Source: Bacillota bacterium (lineage in GTDB: Bacteria > Bacillota > Clostridia > Oscillospirales > Oscillospiraceae). From it: a stretch of DNA of 17,128 nt. Position 1 is the stretch's first letter, and each line of letters begins with the position of its first letter. A model generated the notes under the pieces. It did no database searches, had not been told where the DNA came from, and was given only the letters and a program-made list of their open reading frames with translations. The stretch covers positions 1-17,128 of the forward strand of contig JAEWML010000150.1 in the NCBI GenBank assembly GCA_023393155.1, in the 5' to 3' direction. The translations under genes were made by a program, and so were the position numbers. Positions 5,700 to 12,800 of this stretch are shown here, piece by piece.

Positions 5700-6548
5700 A
5701 TGCTGACAGTAATTCGGGGTGCGGGGGATATAGCGACGGGAATTGCCCTGCGCCTGTGGCGCAGCGGCCTTGCGGTGGTGATGACCGACCTGCCCCGCCC
5801 CACGGCCATCCGGCGGACGGTTTGCTTTTCTCAGGCCATCGTGCTGGGCAGGGCCGAGGTGGAGGATGTGACGGCCGTCCGGGCGGAGACGGCGGCGGAG
5901 GCGCTGGCCCTGCTGGAAGAGGGCGTGATCCCCGTTTTGCCGGACCCGGCGGGAGCGTGCATCCCGGAGCTGCGGCCCGACGCTGTGGTGGACGCGATTC
6001 TTGCAAAGAAAAATTTGGGGACAAGGCTGACTGACGCACCGGTGGTGGTGGCGGTGGGCCCCGGCTTTACGGCGGGGTTGGACTGCCACGCGGTGGTGGA
6101 AACCATGCGGGGTCATACCCTTGGCCGCGTGTATTATCAAGGCTCCGCCCTGCCCAACACGGGGATTCCCGGCCTGATCGGCGGCTTTTCCGGAGAGCGG
6201 GTTCTCCGCGCCCCGGCGGACGGCGTGTTTCGCCAGCTGCGGGATATCGGGGCCATGGTGCAGGAGGGGGACATTGTCGCCGAGGTGGAGGGGCTTCCCA
6301 TGCGGTGCACCCTCACCGGCGTGCTGCGGGGGATTTTGGCGGACGGAACGCCGGTGTTCAAGGGGATGAAAGCCGGAGACGTGGACCCCCGGGGGAAAAA
6401 GGCCAATTGCTTTACCGCCTCGGACAAGGCGCTGGCGGTGGGCGGAGGCGTGCTGGAGGCCGTGCTCCACCTGACCAATGCGTCAAAAGTTTCCGTGGTT
6501 CCATTTTTTGAGACGGGGAAAGCTGTTTTCGGGGATTTCGAAGGATAG
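5700..6548 (+). CDS. yqeB: Selenium-dependent molybdenum hydroxylase system protein YqeB (EF2563 family)
   Basis: An accessory protein that co-occurs with SelD and selenium-dependent molybdenum hydroxylases; its biochemical role is unproven. The product is 282 residues from the ATG at 5700. A longer reading from a GTG at 5679 is open, but GGAGG stands directly before the ATG, and the ATG begins the conserved VIRGAGDIATGIALRLW segment, which resembles a nucleotide-binding Rossmann turn. The middle part has GPGFTAGLDCHAVVETMRGH and GSALPNTGIPG. The C-terminal part (GVFRQLRDIGAMVQEGDIVA) looks like a small biotinyl/lipoyl-like barrel. It ends before a strong terminator, so yqeC-yqeB is a closed two-gene unit. 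Confidence 0.9.
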   Translation: MLTVIRGAGDIATGIALRLWRSGLAVVMTDLPRPTAIRRTVCFSQAIVLGRAEVEDVTAVRAETAAEALALLEEGVIPVLPDPAGACIPELRPDAVVDAILAKKNLGTRLTDAPVVVAVGPGFTAGLDCHAVVETMRGHTLGRVYYQGSALPNTGIPGLIGGFSGERVLRAPADGVFRQLRDIGAMVQEGDIVAEVEGLPMRCTLTGVLRGILADGTPVFKGMKAGDVDPRGKKANCFTASDKALAVGGGVLEAVLHLTNASKVSVVPFFETGKAVFGDFEG

Positions 6549-6576
6549 GTCCGTCGTCTGCGGATAATACAAAGAG

Positions 6577-6624
6577 CGGCCCCGGGGAACTCAGTTCCCC
6601 GGGGCCGTTGAGTTTTCTTTTTTA
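6577..6624 (+). terminator. Strong terminator after yqeB
   Basis: A 15-bp perfect stem around a single central base (6577-6607) is followed by TTGAGTTTTCTTTTTTATT. In practice the central bases form the loop. It closes the yqeC-yqeB operon and lies between convergent genes. Confidence 0.92.
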
Positions 6625-6672
6625 TTCGGCTGCATACAGGGTGTGCGTCCTGTGGGAGTATGCGTTCCCGCA

Positions 6673-6706
6673 GAAAAAGGGGCGAAGCTTCCGCCGGAAG
6701 ACCGGC
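6673..6706 (-). terminator. Possible terminator after the ketopantoate-reductase gene
   Basis: Right after the stop codon the minus strand has a short GCCGG/CCGGC stem (6693-6706) overlapping a GGCG/CGCC inverted repeat (6681-6695), then CCCCTTTTTC. The stems are short, so this is a moderate candidate. Confidence 0.45.
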
Positions 6707-7624
6707 TCAATAGGCGCTTTCCATCTCCAGAACCCGCTGGTACAGCCAGTCGTTCACCGGGACGGCCAAGCCGTGCTTCGCTGCAAGGCGGCGGACGGTG
6801 CCGGAGAACAGCTCCACCTCGCTTTTACGGCGGGCCTTTCCGTCCTGCCGCATGGACGGTTCCCCGTCGGCAGGAAGGGCGCAGATGATGGCGTCCCATT
6901 CCTCCACGTCCTGCTCCGACAGGGCAATCCCCTCGGCATTGGCCACCAGGACCACCTCCCGCATAGCGCCCAGCATGGCGTCCCGGGCGGGGCCGGGAAC
7001 CTGTAACCCGCCGTAGCTGGATTCAAATACCATCGCCGCCTGATTGCAGCCCGTGTTGCACACCAGCTTGCTCCACAGGTGGATGCGGATGTCCTCCGGC
7101 AGGACGTAGGGGAAGCCCACCCGGTCAAAAAATGCGGTGAGCGCCCGCAGGCGGGTTTCGTCCTGCCCGGCGGGAACGCCCAGCGCCAGCTCGCCGAAGT
7201 TGGAGCAGATGACACGGTTGCCCTCTTTTCTGGTGGGCATTTTCTGGGCCACGCACCACACCACCTTTTCCGCGCCAAAGGCGTCGGATAGAATCTGCTC
7301 GCTGAAGACGCCATTAAGGGCGGAGATCATCACGGTGTCCGGCCCCACCAGATGGCGGCAGCGGTCAATGGCGTCCTCCAGTCCGCTGAATTTCACCGCA
7401 AACAGCAAAAGGTCCAGCGGCTCACGCTCCTGCGCCGCGTCGGCGTATTGAAAAACGCAGCGCTCGTCATTGAGATATACGCCCTCGTCCCGATATCTGG
7501 CGGTGCGCCTGGCGTCCGCCAGAATTTTTACGTTTTCATAGCCTGCGCCCCGGGTGAGCTGATGGGCAAAAATCACGCCCAGCGCCCCCAAGCCCACAAT
7601 GCCCACGGTTTTGATCTCTTTCAT
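6707..7624 (-). CDS. 2-dehydropantoate 2-reductase family protein (PanE/ApbA)
   Basis: Family enzymes reduce ketopantoate to pantoate with NADPH in pantothenate and CoA synthesis, but many paralogues act on other 2-keto acids. The product is 305 residues. The NADP-binding GLGALG motif is at 11-16, the HLWSKLVCNTGCNQ segment carries the family's catalytic lysine, and the C-terminal PSMRQDGKARRKSEVELFSG segment matches the conserved substrate-binding helix. The ATG at 7624 was chosen over an ATG at 7648 because AAGGGGGAG sits just before it. A terminator of the upstream radical SAM gene ends only about 25 bases before this start, leaving no room for a promoter. No other panB/panC/panD gene is nearby, so pantothenate specificity is uncertain. 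Confidence 0.88.
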   Translation of the reverse strand: MKEIKTVGIVGLGALGVIFAHQLTRGAGYENVKILADARRTARYRDEGVYLNDERCVFQYADAAQEREPLDLLLFAVKFSGLEDAIDRCRHLVGPDTVMISALNGVFSEQILSDAFGAEKVVWCVAQKMPTRKEGNRVICSNFGELALGVPAGQDETRLRALTAFFDRVGFPYVLPEDIRIHLWSKLVCNTGCNQAAMVFESSYGGLQVPGPARDAMLGAMREVVLVANAEGIALSEQDVEEWDAIICALPADGEPSMRQDGKARRKSEVELFSGTVRRLAAKHGLAVPVNDWLYQRVLEMESAY

Positions 7625-7648
7625 GGCTGTCTCCCCCTTATCAATCAT

Positions 7649-7677
7649 AAAAAAGGCGGGAGCCGGAAGGCTCCCGC
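7649..7677 (-). terminator. Terminator after the radical SAM gene
   Basis: A 9-bp GC-rich stem with a tetraloop (7656-7664 with 7669-7677) is followed on the minus strand by C and six T. It starts 9 bases after the radical SAM stop codon and ends right before the ribosome binding site of the next gene. Confidence 0.85.
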
Positions 7678-7686
7678 AATGAAGGC

Positions 7687-8577
7687 TCAGGATGCAATTT
7701 TCTTCCGCCAGCGCAGGTCATAGGGCTCGAACTTCACCTTGCTGTATGCGTCCAGATCCAGCTTTGTGCCGTCCCAGTCGGAGTGAAGCTCGCCGGTTTG
7801 CTTGATGAGGATGTCGTAGAGGATGGCATAGGTCACGCCGTCCCGCTCGTCCCGCTCCACAATGGTGGAATAGGGCAGGGTTTTATGATAGGTCATCTCC
7901 ATGCCCTTGTAGTCGAAGTGGAAGCCGCAGCGCATCCGGCAGCCGTCCAGTCCCGTATAGCGGGAGATTTCCTTCAGGTCGCGGAGAATCATGTCGTCCT
8001 CCTCGTCGTAAAGGTTTTCCGGCGTGGTGGCGGTGTAGTCAAAGCGGAACTGGATGTTGGCCCCGGGAATTTTGCGGAACCGCTCCAGATAAGGCACCAA
8101 ATCCGCCTTGGGATAGTCCCTGTACAGCACGCAGTTGATGCGGAAGGGAACCGCCAGACGGCTCAGCAGCGCGTCGTTGGACTCCACCACGTATTTCTGC
8201 ATATGACGGGAGACGTTGAGGCAGGTGATTTTTTCCCGGTTGCGGCGGGTGAATTCCACGATGTCGCTCTCGGACTGGAGCTCGGATACCGGCAAGGTGG
8301 TGTTGATATAGATTTTATGGGTGGAGGGGATGCAGTCCAGCATCACCTGCAATGCATCCAGATCCGCCAAGGGCTCGCCGCCCGTAAACACGAAGTCGCA
8401 CTCCGGGGTGATGGCGTGCATGTGCCCAATGCTTTGGCAGATTTTTCCTACGGAAAAGCCCGTCAGGTCGGCGTACTCCTCCTTGTTGATGCAGAAGGGG
8501 CAGTGGTTGTGGCAGTCATACGGGACAAAGACGGTGACGGTTGCACCGCCCTGGCGCGTCTTGTAGGGATGAATCAT
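7687..8577 (-). CDS. Radical SAM protein of unknown function
   Basis: A cytosolic radical SAM enzyme whose substrate cannot be named. The product is 296 residues from the ATG at 8577. The cluster motif CHNHCPFC gives Cys22, Cys26 and Cys29; FTGGEPL (64-70) is the SAM-binding GGE motif. Later cysteines at 213 and 217 (GCRMRCGFH) and an acidic stretch DEEDD (191-195) precede the C-terminus; there is no clear second-cluster SPASM pattern. An in-frame TTG at 8604 would add nine residues, but the ATG has GAAAGG upstream at good spacing. It has its own strong promoter and terminator, so it is probably a single-gene unit. A DUF-like activating-enzyme or peptide-modifying role is possible but no small peptide gene is seen beside it. 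Confidence 0.85.
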   Translation of the reverse strand: MIHPYKTRQGGATVTVFVPYDCHNHCPFCINKEEYADLTGFSVGKICQSIGHMHAITPECDFVFTGGEPLADLDALQVMLDCIPSTHKIYINTTLPVSELQSESDIVEFTRRNREKITCLNVSRHMQKYVVESNDALLSRLAVPFRINCVLYRDYPKADLVPYLERFRKIPGANIQFRFDYTATTPENLYDEEDDMILRDLKEISRYTGLDGCRMRCGFHFDYKGMEMTYHKTLPYSTIVERDERDGVTYAILYDILIKQTGELHSDWDGTKLDLDAYSKVKFEPYDLRWRKKIAS

Positions 8578-8880
8578 GTCGATCGGCCTTTCGTAAAGAA
8601 TCAAGGAAACAGAGGCGTGAAGCCTTCTGAAATGTTCATACGTATACGATTAAATATTTTACTGCATTATTGGGAAGAGGTCAAGGGAAACGGTAAAAAA
8701 ACAATTATGAAAAAAACAGAAAGTCGGGGAAATTCTGTACAAAACCTGTGAAAAACGGAGATTTGCCTGTGGAAAGACCGGGCAGCGGCGGCAAATATCC
8801 GGCGGCGGCGCCGCCTTGGCCGGGTAATTCTTTGAAAATTACACAGACTGTCTTTTGACAAATGTGAAAGGAGGGAGAGC
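8578..8880. other. Divergent intergenic region, radical SAM / polysaccharide deacetylase
   Basis: About 300 bases without a gene. It holds the radical SAM promoter (8656-8684), an overlapping pair of 8-base palindromes around CATACGTATACG, and the 12-base palindrome GGCGGCGCCGCC (8804-8815). It ends with the AAAGGAGGGAG ribosome binding site of the deacetylase (8867-8875). I see no convincing promoter for the plus-strand gene; a TTGACA at 8855-8860 lies too close to the start codon to serve. Confidence 0.6.
8656..8684 (-). promoter_or_regulatory. Promoter of the radical SAM gene
   Basis: On the minus strand TTGACC (8684-8679) is followed after exactly 17 bases by TAAAAT (8661-8656), a strong sigma-A type match about 80 bases before the start codon. 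Confidence 0.82.
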
Positions 8881-9588
8881 ATGAACAGGCCAAGAGCGGC
8901 GTTTTTGGCAATCATGGCAGCGGCGCTTCTGCTTGTCTGCCGGGAGGATGCGGCTGTTCCGGCGACGGCGTGGGCGGAGCTCTCCGAGACAAAATTCGTG
9001 GCGCTGACCTTTGACGACGGACCAAGAACCACCACCACGGGACGGCTGCTTGACGGCCTGCGCGAGCGGGGCGCCAGCGCCACCTTTTTTTTGGTTGGCA
9101 GTCAGATTTCAGGAAATGAGAAGCTGGTGCGCCGCATGCGAGACGAAGGGCACCAGATCGGAAACCACTCCTGGGACCACAAGGAGCTCAAGGACGTGCC
9201 CGCCGCGGTGCTGGGCGGGGAAATTGACAGCACCGACGAACTGCTGCGCACCGTCTGCGGAAACGGAGACTATTGGATTCGCCCGCCCTATGGGCTTTTG
9301 GATAAAAGAGGGCGGGGCGGCGTCTCCACGCCGCTGATTCACTGGAGCGTGGACCCGGAGGACTGGAAGCTGCGGGATGCAAAAAAAGTCTCCGACCATG
9401 TGGTGAAAACCGTTCAGCCGGGAGACATCATTTTGTTGCATGATACCTACCCCACCTCCGTGGACGCGGCGTTTGAGATTATCGACGCGCTGGAGGAACA
9501 GGGATATGAGTTCGTCACGGTGAAGGAACTGCTTTCACTGTACGGAGTGGTCCCCCAGGAGGGGAAGTTTTATACCAGCGCGCGGTAA
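8881..9588 (+). CDS. Polysaccharide deacetylase (NodB homology, exported)
   Basis: Likely a metal-dependent carbohydrate esterase family 4 enzyme that removes N-acetyl (or O-acetyl) groups from peptidoglycan or another envelope glycan outside the membrane. The product is 235 residues. An N-terminal hydrophobic segment (about 7-20) acts as a signal peptide or membrane anchor. The NodB motifs are complete and in order: TFDDGP (43-48), metal histidines in HSWDH (96 and 100), RPPYG (134-138), HWSVDPEDW (154-162) and ILLHD (184-188). All catalytic residues seem present, so it should be active. The ATG at 8881 has AAAGGAGGG upstream. It is monocistronic, ending before a bidirectional terminator shared with secG. 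Substrate cannot be fixed from sequence. Confidence 0.93.
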   Translation: MNRPRAAFLAIMAAALLLVCREDAAVPATAWAELSETKFVALTFDDGPRTTTTGRLLDGLRERGASATFFLVGSQISGNEKLVRRMRDEGHQIGNHSWDHKELKDVPAAVLGGEIDSTDELLRTVCGNGDYWIRPPYGLLDKRGRGGVSTPLIHWSVDPEDWKLRDAKKVSDHVVKTVQPGDIILLHDTYPTSVDAAFEIIDALEEQGYEFVTVKELLSLYGVVPQEGKFYTSAR

Positions 9589-9610
9589 CATATTCTGGAG
9601 GTGGCGTTTG

Positions 9611-9654
9611 AAAAAAGCGTCTGCCGTGAGTATCTCACGGCAGACGCTTTTTTT
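9611..9654. terminator. Bidirectional terminator between the deacetylase and secG
   Basis: A perfect 20-bp stem with a 3-base loop (9611-9630 with 9634-9653) is flanked by A-run and T-run, giving a U-tract in both directions. It serves the plus-strand deacetylase and minus-strand secG, whose stop is 10 bases away. Confidence 0.95.
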
Positions 9655-9663
9655 CAAGAGAAA

Positions 9664-9891
9664 TCAGATGACGTTCAGAGCAAGGGTCAGAACGATAAAT
9701 ACGCCGCCAATCCACTTGGTTGCCCGGGCCAGCTTCGCGTCGGCGGTTTTTGCCTTGTTCTTGGACAGGAAGGAGTCGGCCACGCCGCCGATGGAGCCGG
9801 ACAGGCCCGCGCTCTTGCCGGACTGGAACAGCACCACCAGAATTAGGCACAGGCCGCACAAAAGCTGCAAAATCGTTACAAAAAGCTGCAT
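9664..9891 (-). CDS. secG: Protein translocase subunit SecG
   Basis: Small non-essential subunit of the SecYEG channel that assists SecA-driven export. The product is 75 residues, normal for Gram-positive SecG. Two hydrophobic helices (about 3-22 and 56-74) flank the conserved loop LFQSGKSAGLSGSIGG, followed by a Lys/Ala-rich SKNKAKTADAKLARATKW segment. The ATG at 9891 has GGAGG just upstream, and a much longer reading through this frame to 11130 is not real. It has its own promoter and shares a terminator with the convergent gene. secA is in the same window at 13986-16733, but not in the same operon. The usual neighbours such as rnr or smpB are not downstream here. Confidence 0.95.
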   Translation of the reverse strand: MQLFVTILQLLCGLCLILVVLFQSGKSAGLSGSIGGVADSFLSKNKAKTADAKLARATKWIGGVFIVLTLALNVI

Positions 9892-9915
9892 TTCAAGATT
9901 CCTCCAAAAAATCAT

Positions 9916-9936
9916 TTCCGCAAAAGGACTGCGGAA
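9916..9936. other. Small hairpin in the secG leader
   Basis: TTCCGCA (9916-9922) pairs with TGCGGAA (9930-9936) around a 7-base loop, between the secG promoter and its Shine-Dalgarno. Function unknown; may affect leader stability. Confidence 0.35.
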
Positions 9937-9955
9937 GATATATTCACAGACTTGA

Positions 9956-9984
9956 ATTTTACCACAGCTTCTGCGCATTGGCAA
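9956..9984 (-). promoter_or_regulatory. Promoter of secG
   Basis: On the minus strand TTGCCA (9984-9979) is followed after exactly 17 bases by TAAAAT (9961-9956). It lies about 65 bases upstream of the secG start codon. Confidence 0.75.
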
Positions 9985-10043
9985 GGGATTTTTTGAAAAA
10001 GACGGCTCTTTCTGAGGGAAAAGACAAAAAATAAAAATTGTGT

Positions 10044-10057
10044 GGAACATCTGTTTG
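10044..10057. promoter_or_regulatory. LexA (SOS) box upstream of lexA
   Basis: GGAACATCTGTTTG matches the Gram-positive SOS box core GAAC-N4-GTTY. It overlaps the -35 box of the lexA promoter, so LexA would repress its own gene, as known in Bacillus and relatives. Confidence 0.72.
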
Positions 10058-10083
10058 CATTCTGCCAACGGATGTGTTATACT
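10055..10083 (+). promoter_or_regulatory. Promoter of lexA
   Basis: TTGCAT (10055-10060) is followed after exactly 17 bases by TATACT (10078-10083). The leader is about 87 bases and contains a 7-bp GC hairpin (10129-10135 with 10142-10148) before the ribosome binding site. Confidence 0.8.
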
Positions 10084-10176
10084 ACCTGAAAGACAAAAGC
10101 AGACGGGCCCCGGCGGCATGCCGGACGCGGGGCGGGCTGTGCCGCCCCACAGCACAATGAAAGCGGAGGTGCTTCC

Positions 10177-10797
10177 ATGGAGAAACTTTCCAAAATGCAG
10201 CAGAGGATTTATGACTATCTGGCGTCCTCCATCCGGGAACAGGGCTATCCGCCTTCGGTGCGGGAGATTGGGGAGGCGGTGGGCCTGCGGTCCCCCTCCA
10301 CGGTCCATTTTCACCTGAAGCACCTGGAGGAGGCCGGCTACATTGAAAAGGGCGCGGGCAAGGGCCGGGCCATTGCCCTGACAGGCCCGCTTCAGCATGG
10401 GCCTTCCCGGAATCCGGAGGCGCCGCCGCCCAAGCAGGTGCCCATTGTGGGAAATGTGGCGGCGGGAAGCCCCATTCTGGCGCAGGAGTGCGTGGAGGAG
10501 TATCTGATTTTTGACCCGGAAGGCCCGGAGGACGAGTATTTTGCCCTCCACGTCAGGGGAGAGTCCATGATCGACGCGGGGATTCTGGATGGGGATTTGG
10601 TGATTGTGCGCCGCAGAGAAACGGCTGTCAACGGGGAGATTGTGGTGGCCATGATTGACGACGAGGCCACGGTAAAGCGGTTTTCCCGGAGAAACGGGCG
10701 GGTCTGGCTTTTGCCGGAGAACCCGGAATACGCCCCCATCGACGGGACCCACGCCCAGATTCTGGGCAAGGTGACCGCCGTGGTGCGGCGGTATTGA
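10177..10797 (+). CDS. lexA: SOS-response repressor LexA
   Basis: Transcriptional repressor of DNA-damage genes that cleaves itself when stimulated by RecA filaments. The product is 206 residues, typical. The N-terminal winged-helix domain (1-70) includes GYPPSVREIGEAVGLRSPSTV, the DNA-reading helix. A linker rich in proline follows. The cleavage site is Ala96-Gly97 in VGNVAAGSP, and the S24 peptidase domain has Ser130 (GESM) and Lys167 (ATVKRF) as the catalytic pair. All parts needed for repression and self-cleavage are intact. The ATG at 10177 has GCGGAGG upstream. It is single-gene, with its own LexA box and a strong downstream hairpin terminator, and it is divergent from secG. Confidence 0.98.
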   Translation: MEKLSKMQQRIYDYLASSIREQGYPPSVREIGEAVGLRSPSTVHFHLKHLEEAGYIEKGAGKGRAIALTGPLQHGPSRNPEAPPPKQVPIVGNVAAGSPILAQECVEEYLIFDPEGPEDEYFALHVRGESMIDAGILDGDLVIVRRRETAVNGEIVVAMIDDEATVKRFSRRNGRVWLLPENPEYAPIDGTHAQILGKVTAVVRRY

Positions 10798-11234
10798 GGC
10801 CAAATCTCTCCTCGAAACCGGGTGCTGCGTCTTGAAAGATTTATCCGGCGCGTTATAAAAATCCGGGCGGACAAAGGCCATTGGCCTTTGTCCGCCCGGA
10901 TTCTTGTGTTTACGCTGAGCTGATTTCGGAGACTGGCATTTGCCGGGATAAAAGAGATCCAAGCAGCCCAAAGCGCCGCCGGTGCTCCGGATTGCGTCCA
11001 AAAGGCCGCGCGGTATCCGCCGCGCCCAATGGAGGAACGCGCCCTTACCTGCATCCGAAGGAAGACCTCCGTGTCCAAAGGGAGAGACGTACTTACTGCG
11101 GCAAAAGCGTCCATGCCCCGCCGTGTTCAAGGAAGATGACGTTACCGCGCCCGAGAGGGTGGGCGTTCACGTCGTCATACGCATTCACCGTGCCTGAAAG
11201 GAGATACGCGCATCTGCCGCCTTAAACATCCCAC
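10798..11234. other. 437-base stretch without a convincing gene
   Basis: Located between the convergent lexA and substrate-binding protein genes. The first part holds the long terminator hairpin. The rest (about 10902-11234) is GC-rich, has no ORF with a credible start, ribosome binding site or family resemblance, yet shows many short dyads. On the minus strand these include ATGACG/CGTCAT enclosing CGCCC/GGGCG (about 11147-11194), GCGCGG/CCGCGC (about 11007-11024) and a recurring TTGGACACGG-like word near 11130, 11078 and 11029. It may be a long 3' untranslated region, a non-coding RNA or a degraded repeat. Confidence 0.4.
10860..10901. terminator. Bidirectional terminator after lexA
   Basis: A roughly 20-bp near-perfect stem (AATCCGGGCGG with its complement, loop ATT) spans 10860-10901. 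The minus-strand side has the better U-run (ATTTTTATAA), the plus side TCTTGTGTTT. It can end lexA transcripts and any transcript arriving from the right. Confidence 0.88.
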
Positions 11235-12776
11235 TCAGCTCTCCCGCAGGTTTACCGTGCACTCCGCCAGATTGTAAAAGGGATTGGCGGCGGTGGGGGT
11301 GAGATGTTCCACCACGCCGCTTTGCAGTAAAACGGAAAGCGTTTTAAAGCAGACAGGCAGGATGGGCGCCTGCTCCTGAAGCCGGAGGCAGACCTCCGAC
11401 AGTGCGGCGGAGGGGGTAGCGGAGCTGCGGCAGGAGGTCAGCAGCGCATCAAGCGTCGGGTCGGAAAACCCGCCGTAGTTCAAAGCGCCCCCGGTGGAGA
11501 GCAGCGCGCGAAGATCCCAGTCCGCCGTCAGCTTCACCTCGCCGTAGTAAAGGTCAAAATTTCCCGCTGCCAGCGCGGCGGAATATTCCTCCCAGGGCAG
11601 AACCCGGACGCTGATTTTCAAATCAAAGGCGGAAAGCTGGGCGGCAATGTGCCGCGCGGCGGCCACCTTGAAGCTGCTCTCCTCGTTGACGATCATGTCG
11701 AGGGACAGGTGCTCGCCGCTGCCAAGTCCCGCCGAGGTCATGGCCCGCTGAAACGCGGCGTAGGAATAGGTTTTCTCAAGTCCCGCGGGATAGTCCGCCG
11801 AGACGGGGGAAACGGGAAACTGAGCGGCGTTTGCATGGCCGGAGAGAAACGCGCTAACGGCCCGTTCCCGGTCAAGTCCCAGACTCAGCGCCTGACGCAC
11901 CGCCGCGTTGGACAGGACGGAGGAGCGGACGTTGATTCCCACGTATTGAAAGACGGTGGAAGCCGCCTCGTAAAACTGAATGCTGCCGGTGACGCTGATG
12001 GGATTGGAGCCGGTGAGGTCTGAGGTCAAAAGCTGCGTCTCGTGAGAGGTGAACTGAAAAAGCATCACGTCCGCGTCGTCCGCCGCCCGCAGGACAATGC
12101 GGTCCACGGGCTGTTTACCGCCCTGCCAGTGGGGATTGGCGGAAAGGTATGCGTCCGCTTCACCGGGGACGAGACCGTAAGGCCCTGTTCCCACGGGCAC
12201 GGTGTCCGCCGTGCCGGATTTGACGATGGGGATATCCAGCAGGGCCGGAAACGCGGTGTTGGGGGAGGATAACTGGACGCTTACAGACCCGTCCCCCGCC
12301 GTGATGGAAGAAACATCCCGCAGCCGCGCGCCATACCGTCCGGAGGATTGCGCCCGACGCAGCGTGTCGGCCACGTCACCGGCGGTGAGGGGCGTGCCGT
12401 CGGAAAACAGCGCGCCGGGGCGGAGGAGGAAGGTGTACGCGGTTCCGGAGGGGTCCTGCGTATAGGAGGCGCAGAGAAGGGGCTGGGGCGTAAACGTCTC
12501 GTCCAGCTCAAAAAGCCCCTCGCACAAAAGTGCCGCCGCCGTCTGCTGAACCCCGTCGGCACAGGTGATGGGGTCCAGACTCAGCTCCGGATACCACGGC
12601 AGCGCCAGCTCCTTCGGCAAGACGGAGGGAGCCGCTTCGGAGCCGGACGGGTCGGTGCTCTCACCGGCCTGACCGGGGGGAAGCTCCTCTTCGCCCGCGC
12701 CGGGCGAGGGCGCGCAGCCCCCCAGCAGCAGCGCCGCACAGAGCAGGGAGATTAAAATTTTTTTGAAGCGCTTCAT
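11235..12776 (-). CDS. Oligopeptide/dipeptide-type ABC substrate-binding lipoprotein (SBP_bac_5 family)
   Basis: Probably a surface lipoprotein that binds a peptide or similar ligand for an ABC importer. The product is 513 residues, normal for the family. The signal peptide ends in the lipobox LGGC (lipidated Cys21), followed by a Gly/Glu/Ser-rich linker to about residue 50. Family features include LCEGLFELDETFTPQPLL, the FSDGTPLTAGDVADTLRRA segment and the VGTGPYGLV segment. The later NAAVRQALSLGLDRERAV segment also matches. The ATG at 12776 has GGAGGGTGC upstream. It follows pgeF after 24 bases and so is probably co-transcribed. No permease or ATPase gene is next to it: it is an orphan, and may share a transporter encoded elsewhere or act as a sensor. 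Ligand is unknown. Confidence 0.88.
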   Translation of the reverse strand: MKRFKKILISLLCAALLLGGCAPSPGAGEEELPPGQAGESTDPSGSEAAPSVLPKELALPWYPELSLDPITCADGVQQTAAALLCEGLFELDETFTPQPLLCASYTQDPSGTAYTFLLRPGALFSDGTPLTAGDVADTLRRAQSSGRYGARLRDVSSITAGDGSVSVQLSSPNTAFPALLDIPIVKSGTADTVPVGTGPYGLVPGEADAYLSANPHWQGGKQPVDRIVLRAADDADVMLFQFTSHETQLLTSDLTGSNPISVTGSIQFYEAASTVFQYVGINVRSSVLSNAAVRQALSLGLDRERAVSAFLSGHANAAQFPVSPVSADYPAGLEKTYSYAAFQRAMTSAGLGSGEHLSLDMIVNEESSFKVAAARHIAAQLSAFDLKISVRVLPWEEYSAALAAGNFDLYYGEVKLTADWDLRALLSTGGALNYGGFSDPTLDALLTSCRSSATPSAALSEVCLRLQEQAPILPVCFKTLSVLLQSGVVEHLTPTAANPFYNLAECTVNLRES

Positions 12777-12800
12777 AGCACCCTCCGTTTCCGCTTGCGG

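Noticed and set aside
8855..8880. TTGACA as the -35 box of the polysaccharide deacetylase gene
   Set aside because: The matching -10 would lie on the start codon, with no space for the Shine-Dalgarno to be transcribed.
9664..11130. A 488-residue minus-strand open frame
   Set aside because: It runs antisense through lexA and two control regions. Only the last 75 residues (SecG) have a family match and a ribosome binding site.
11080..11180. A T-box leader (AGGGTGG and ACCGCG words on the plus strand)
   Set aside because: The words appear in the wrong order and are not followed by an aminoacyl-tRNA synthetase or amino acid gene on that strand.
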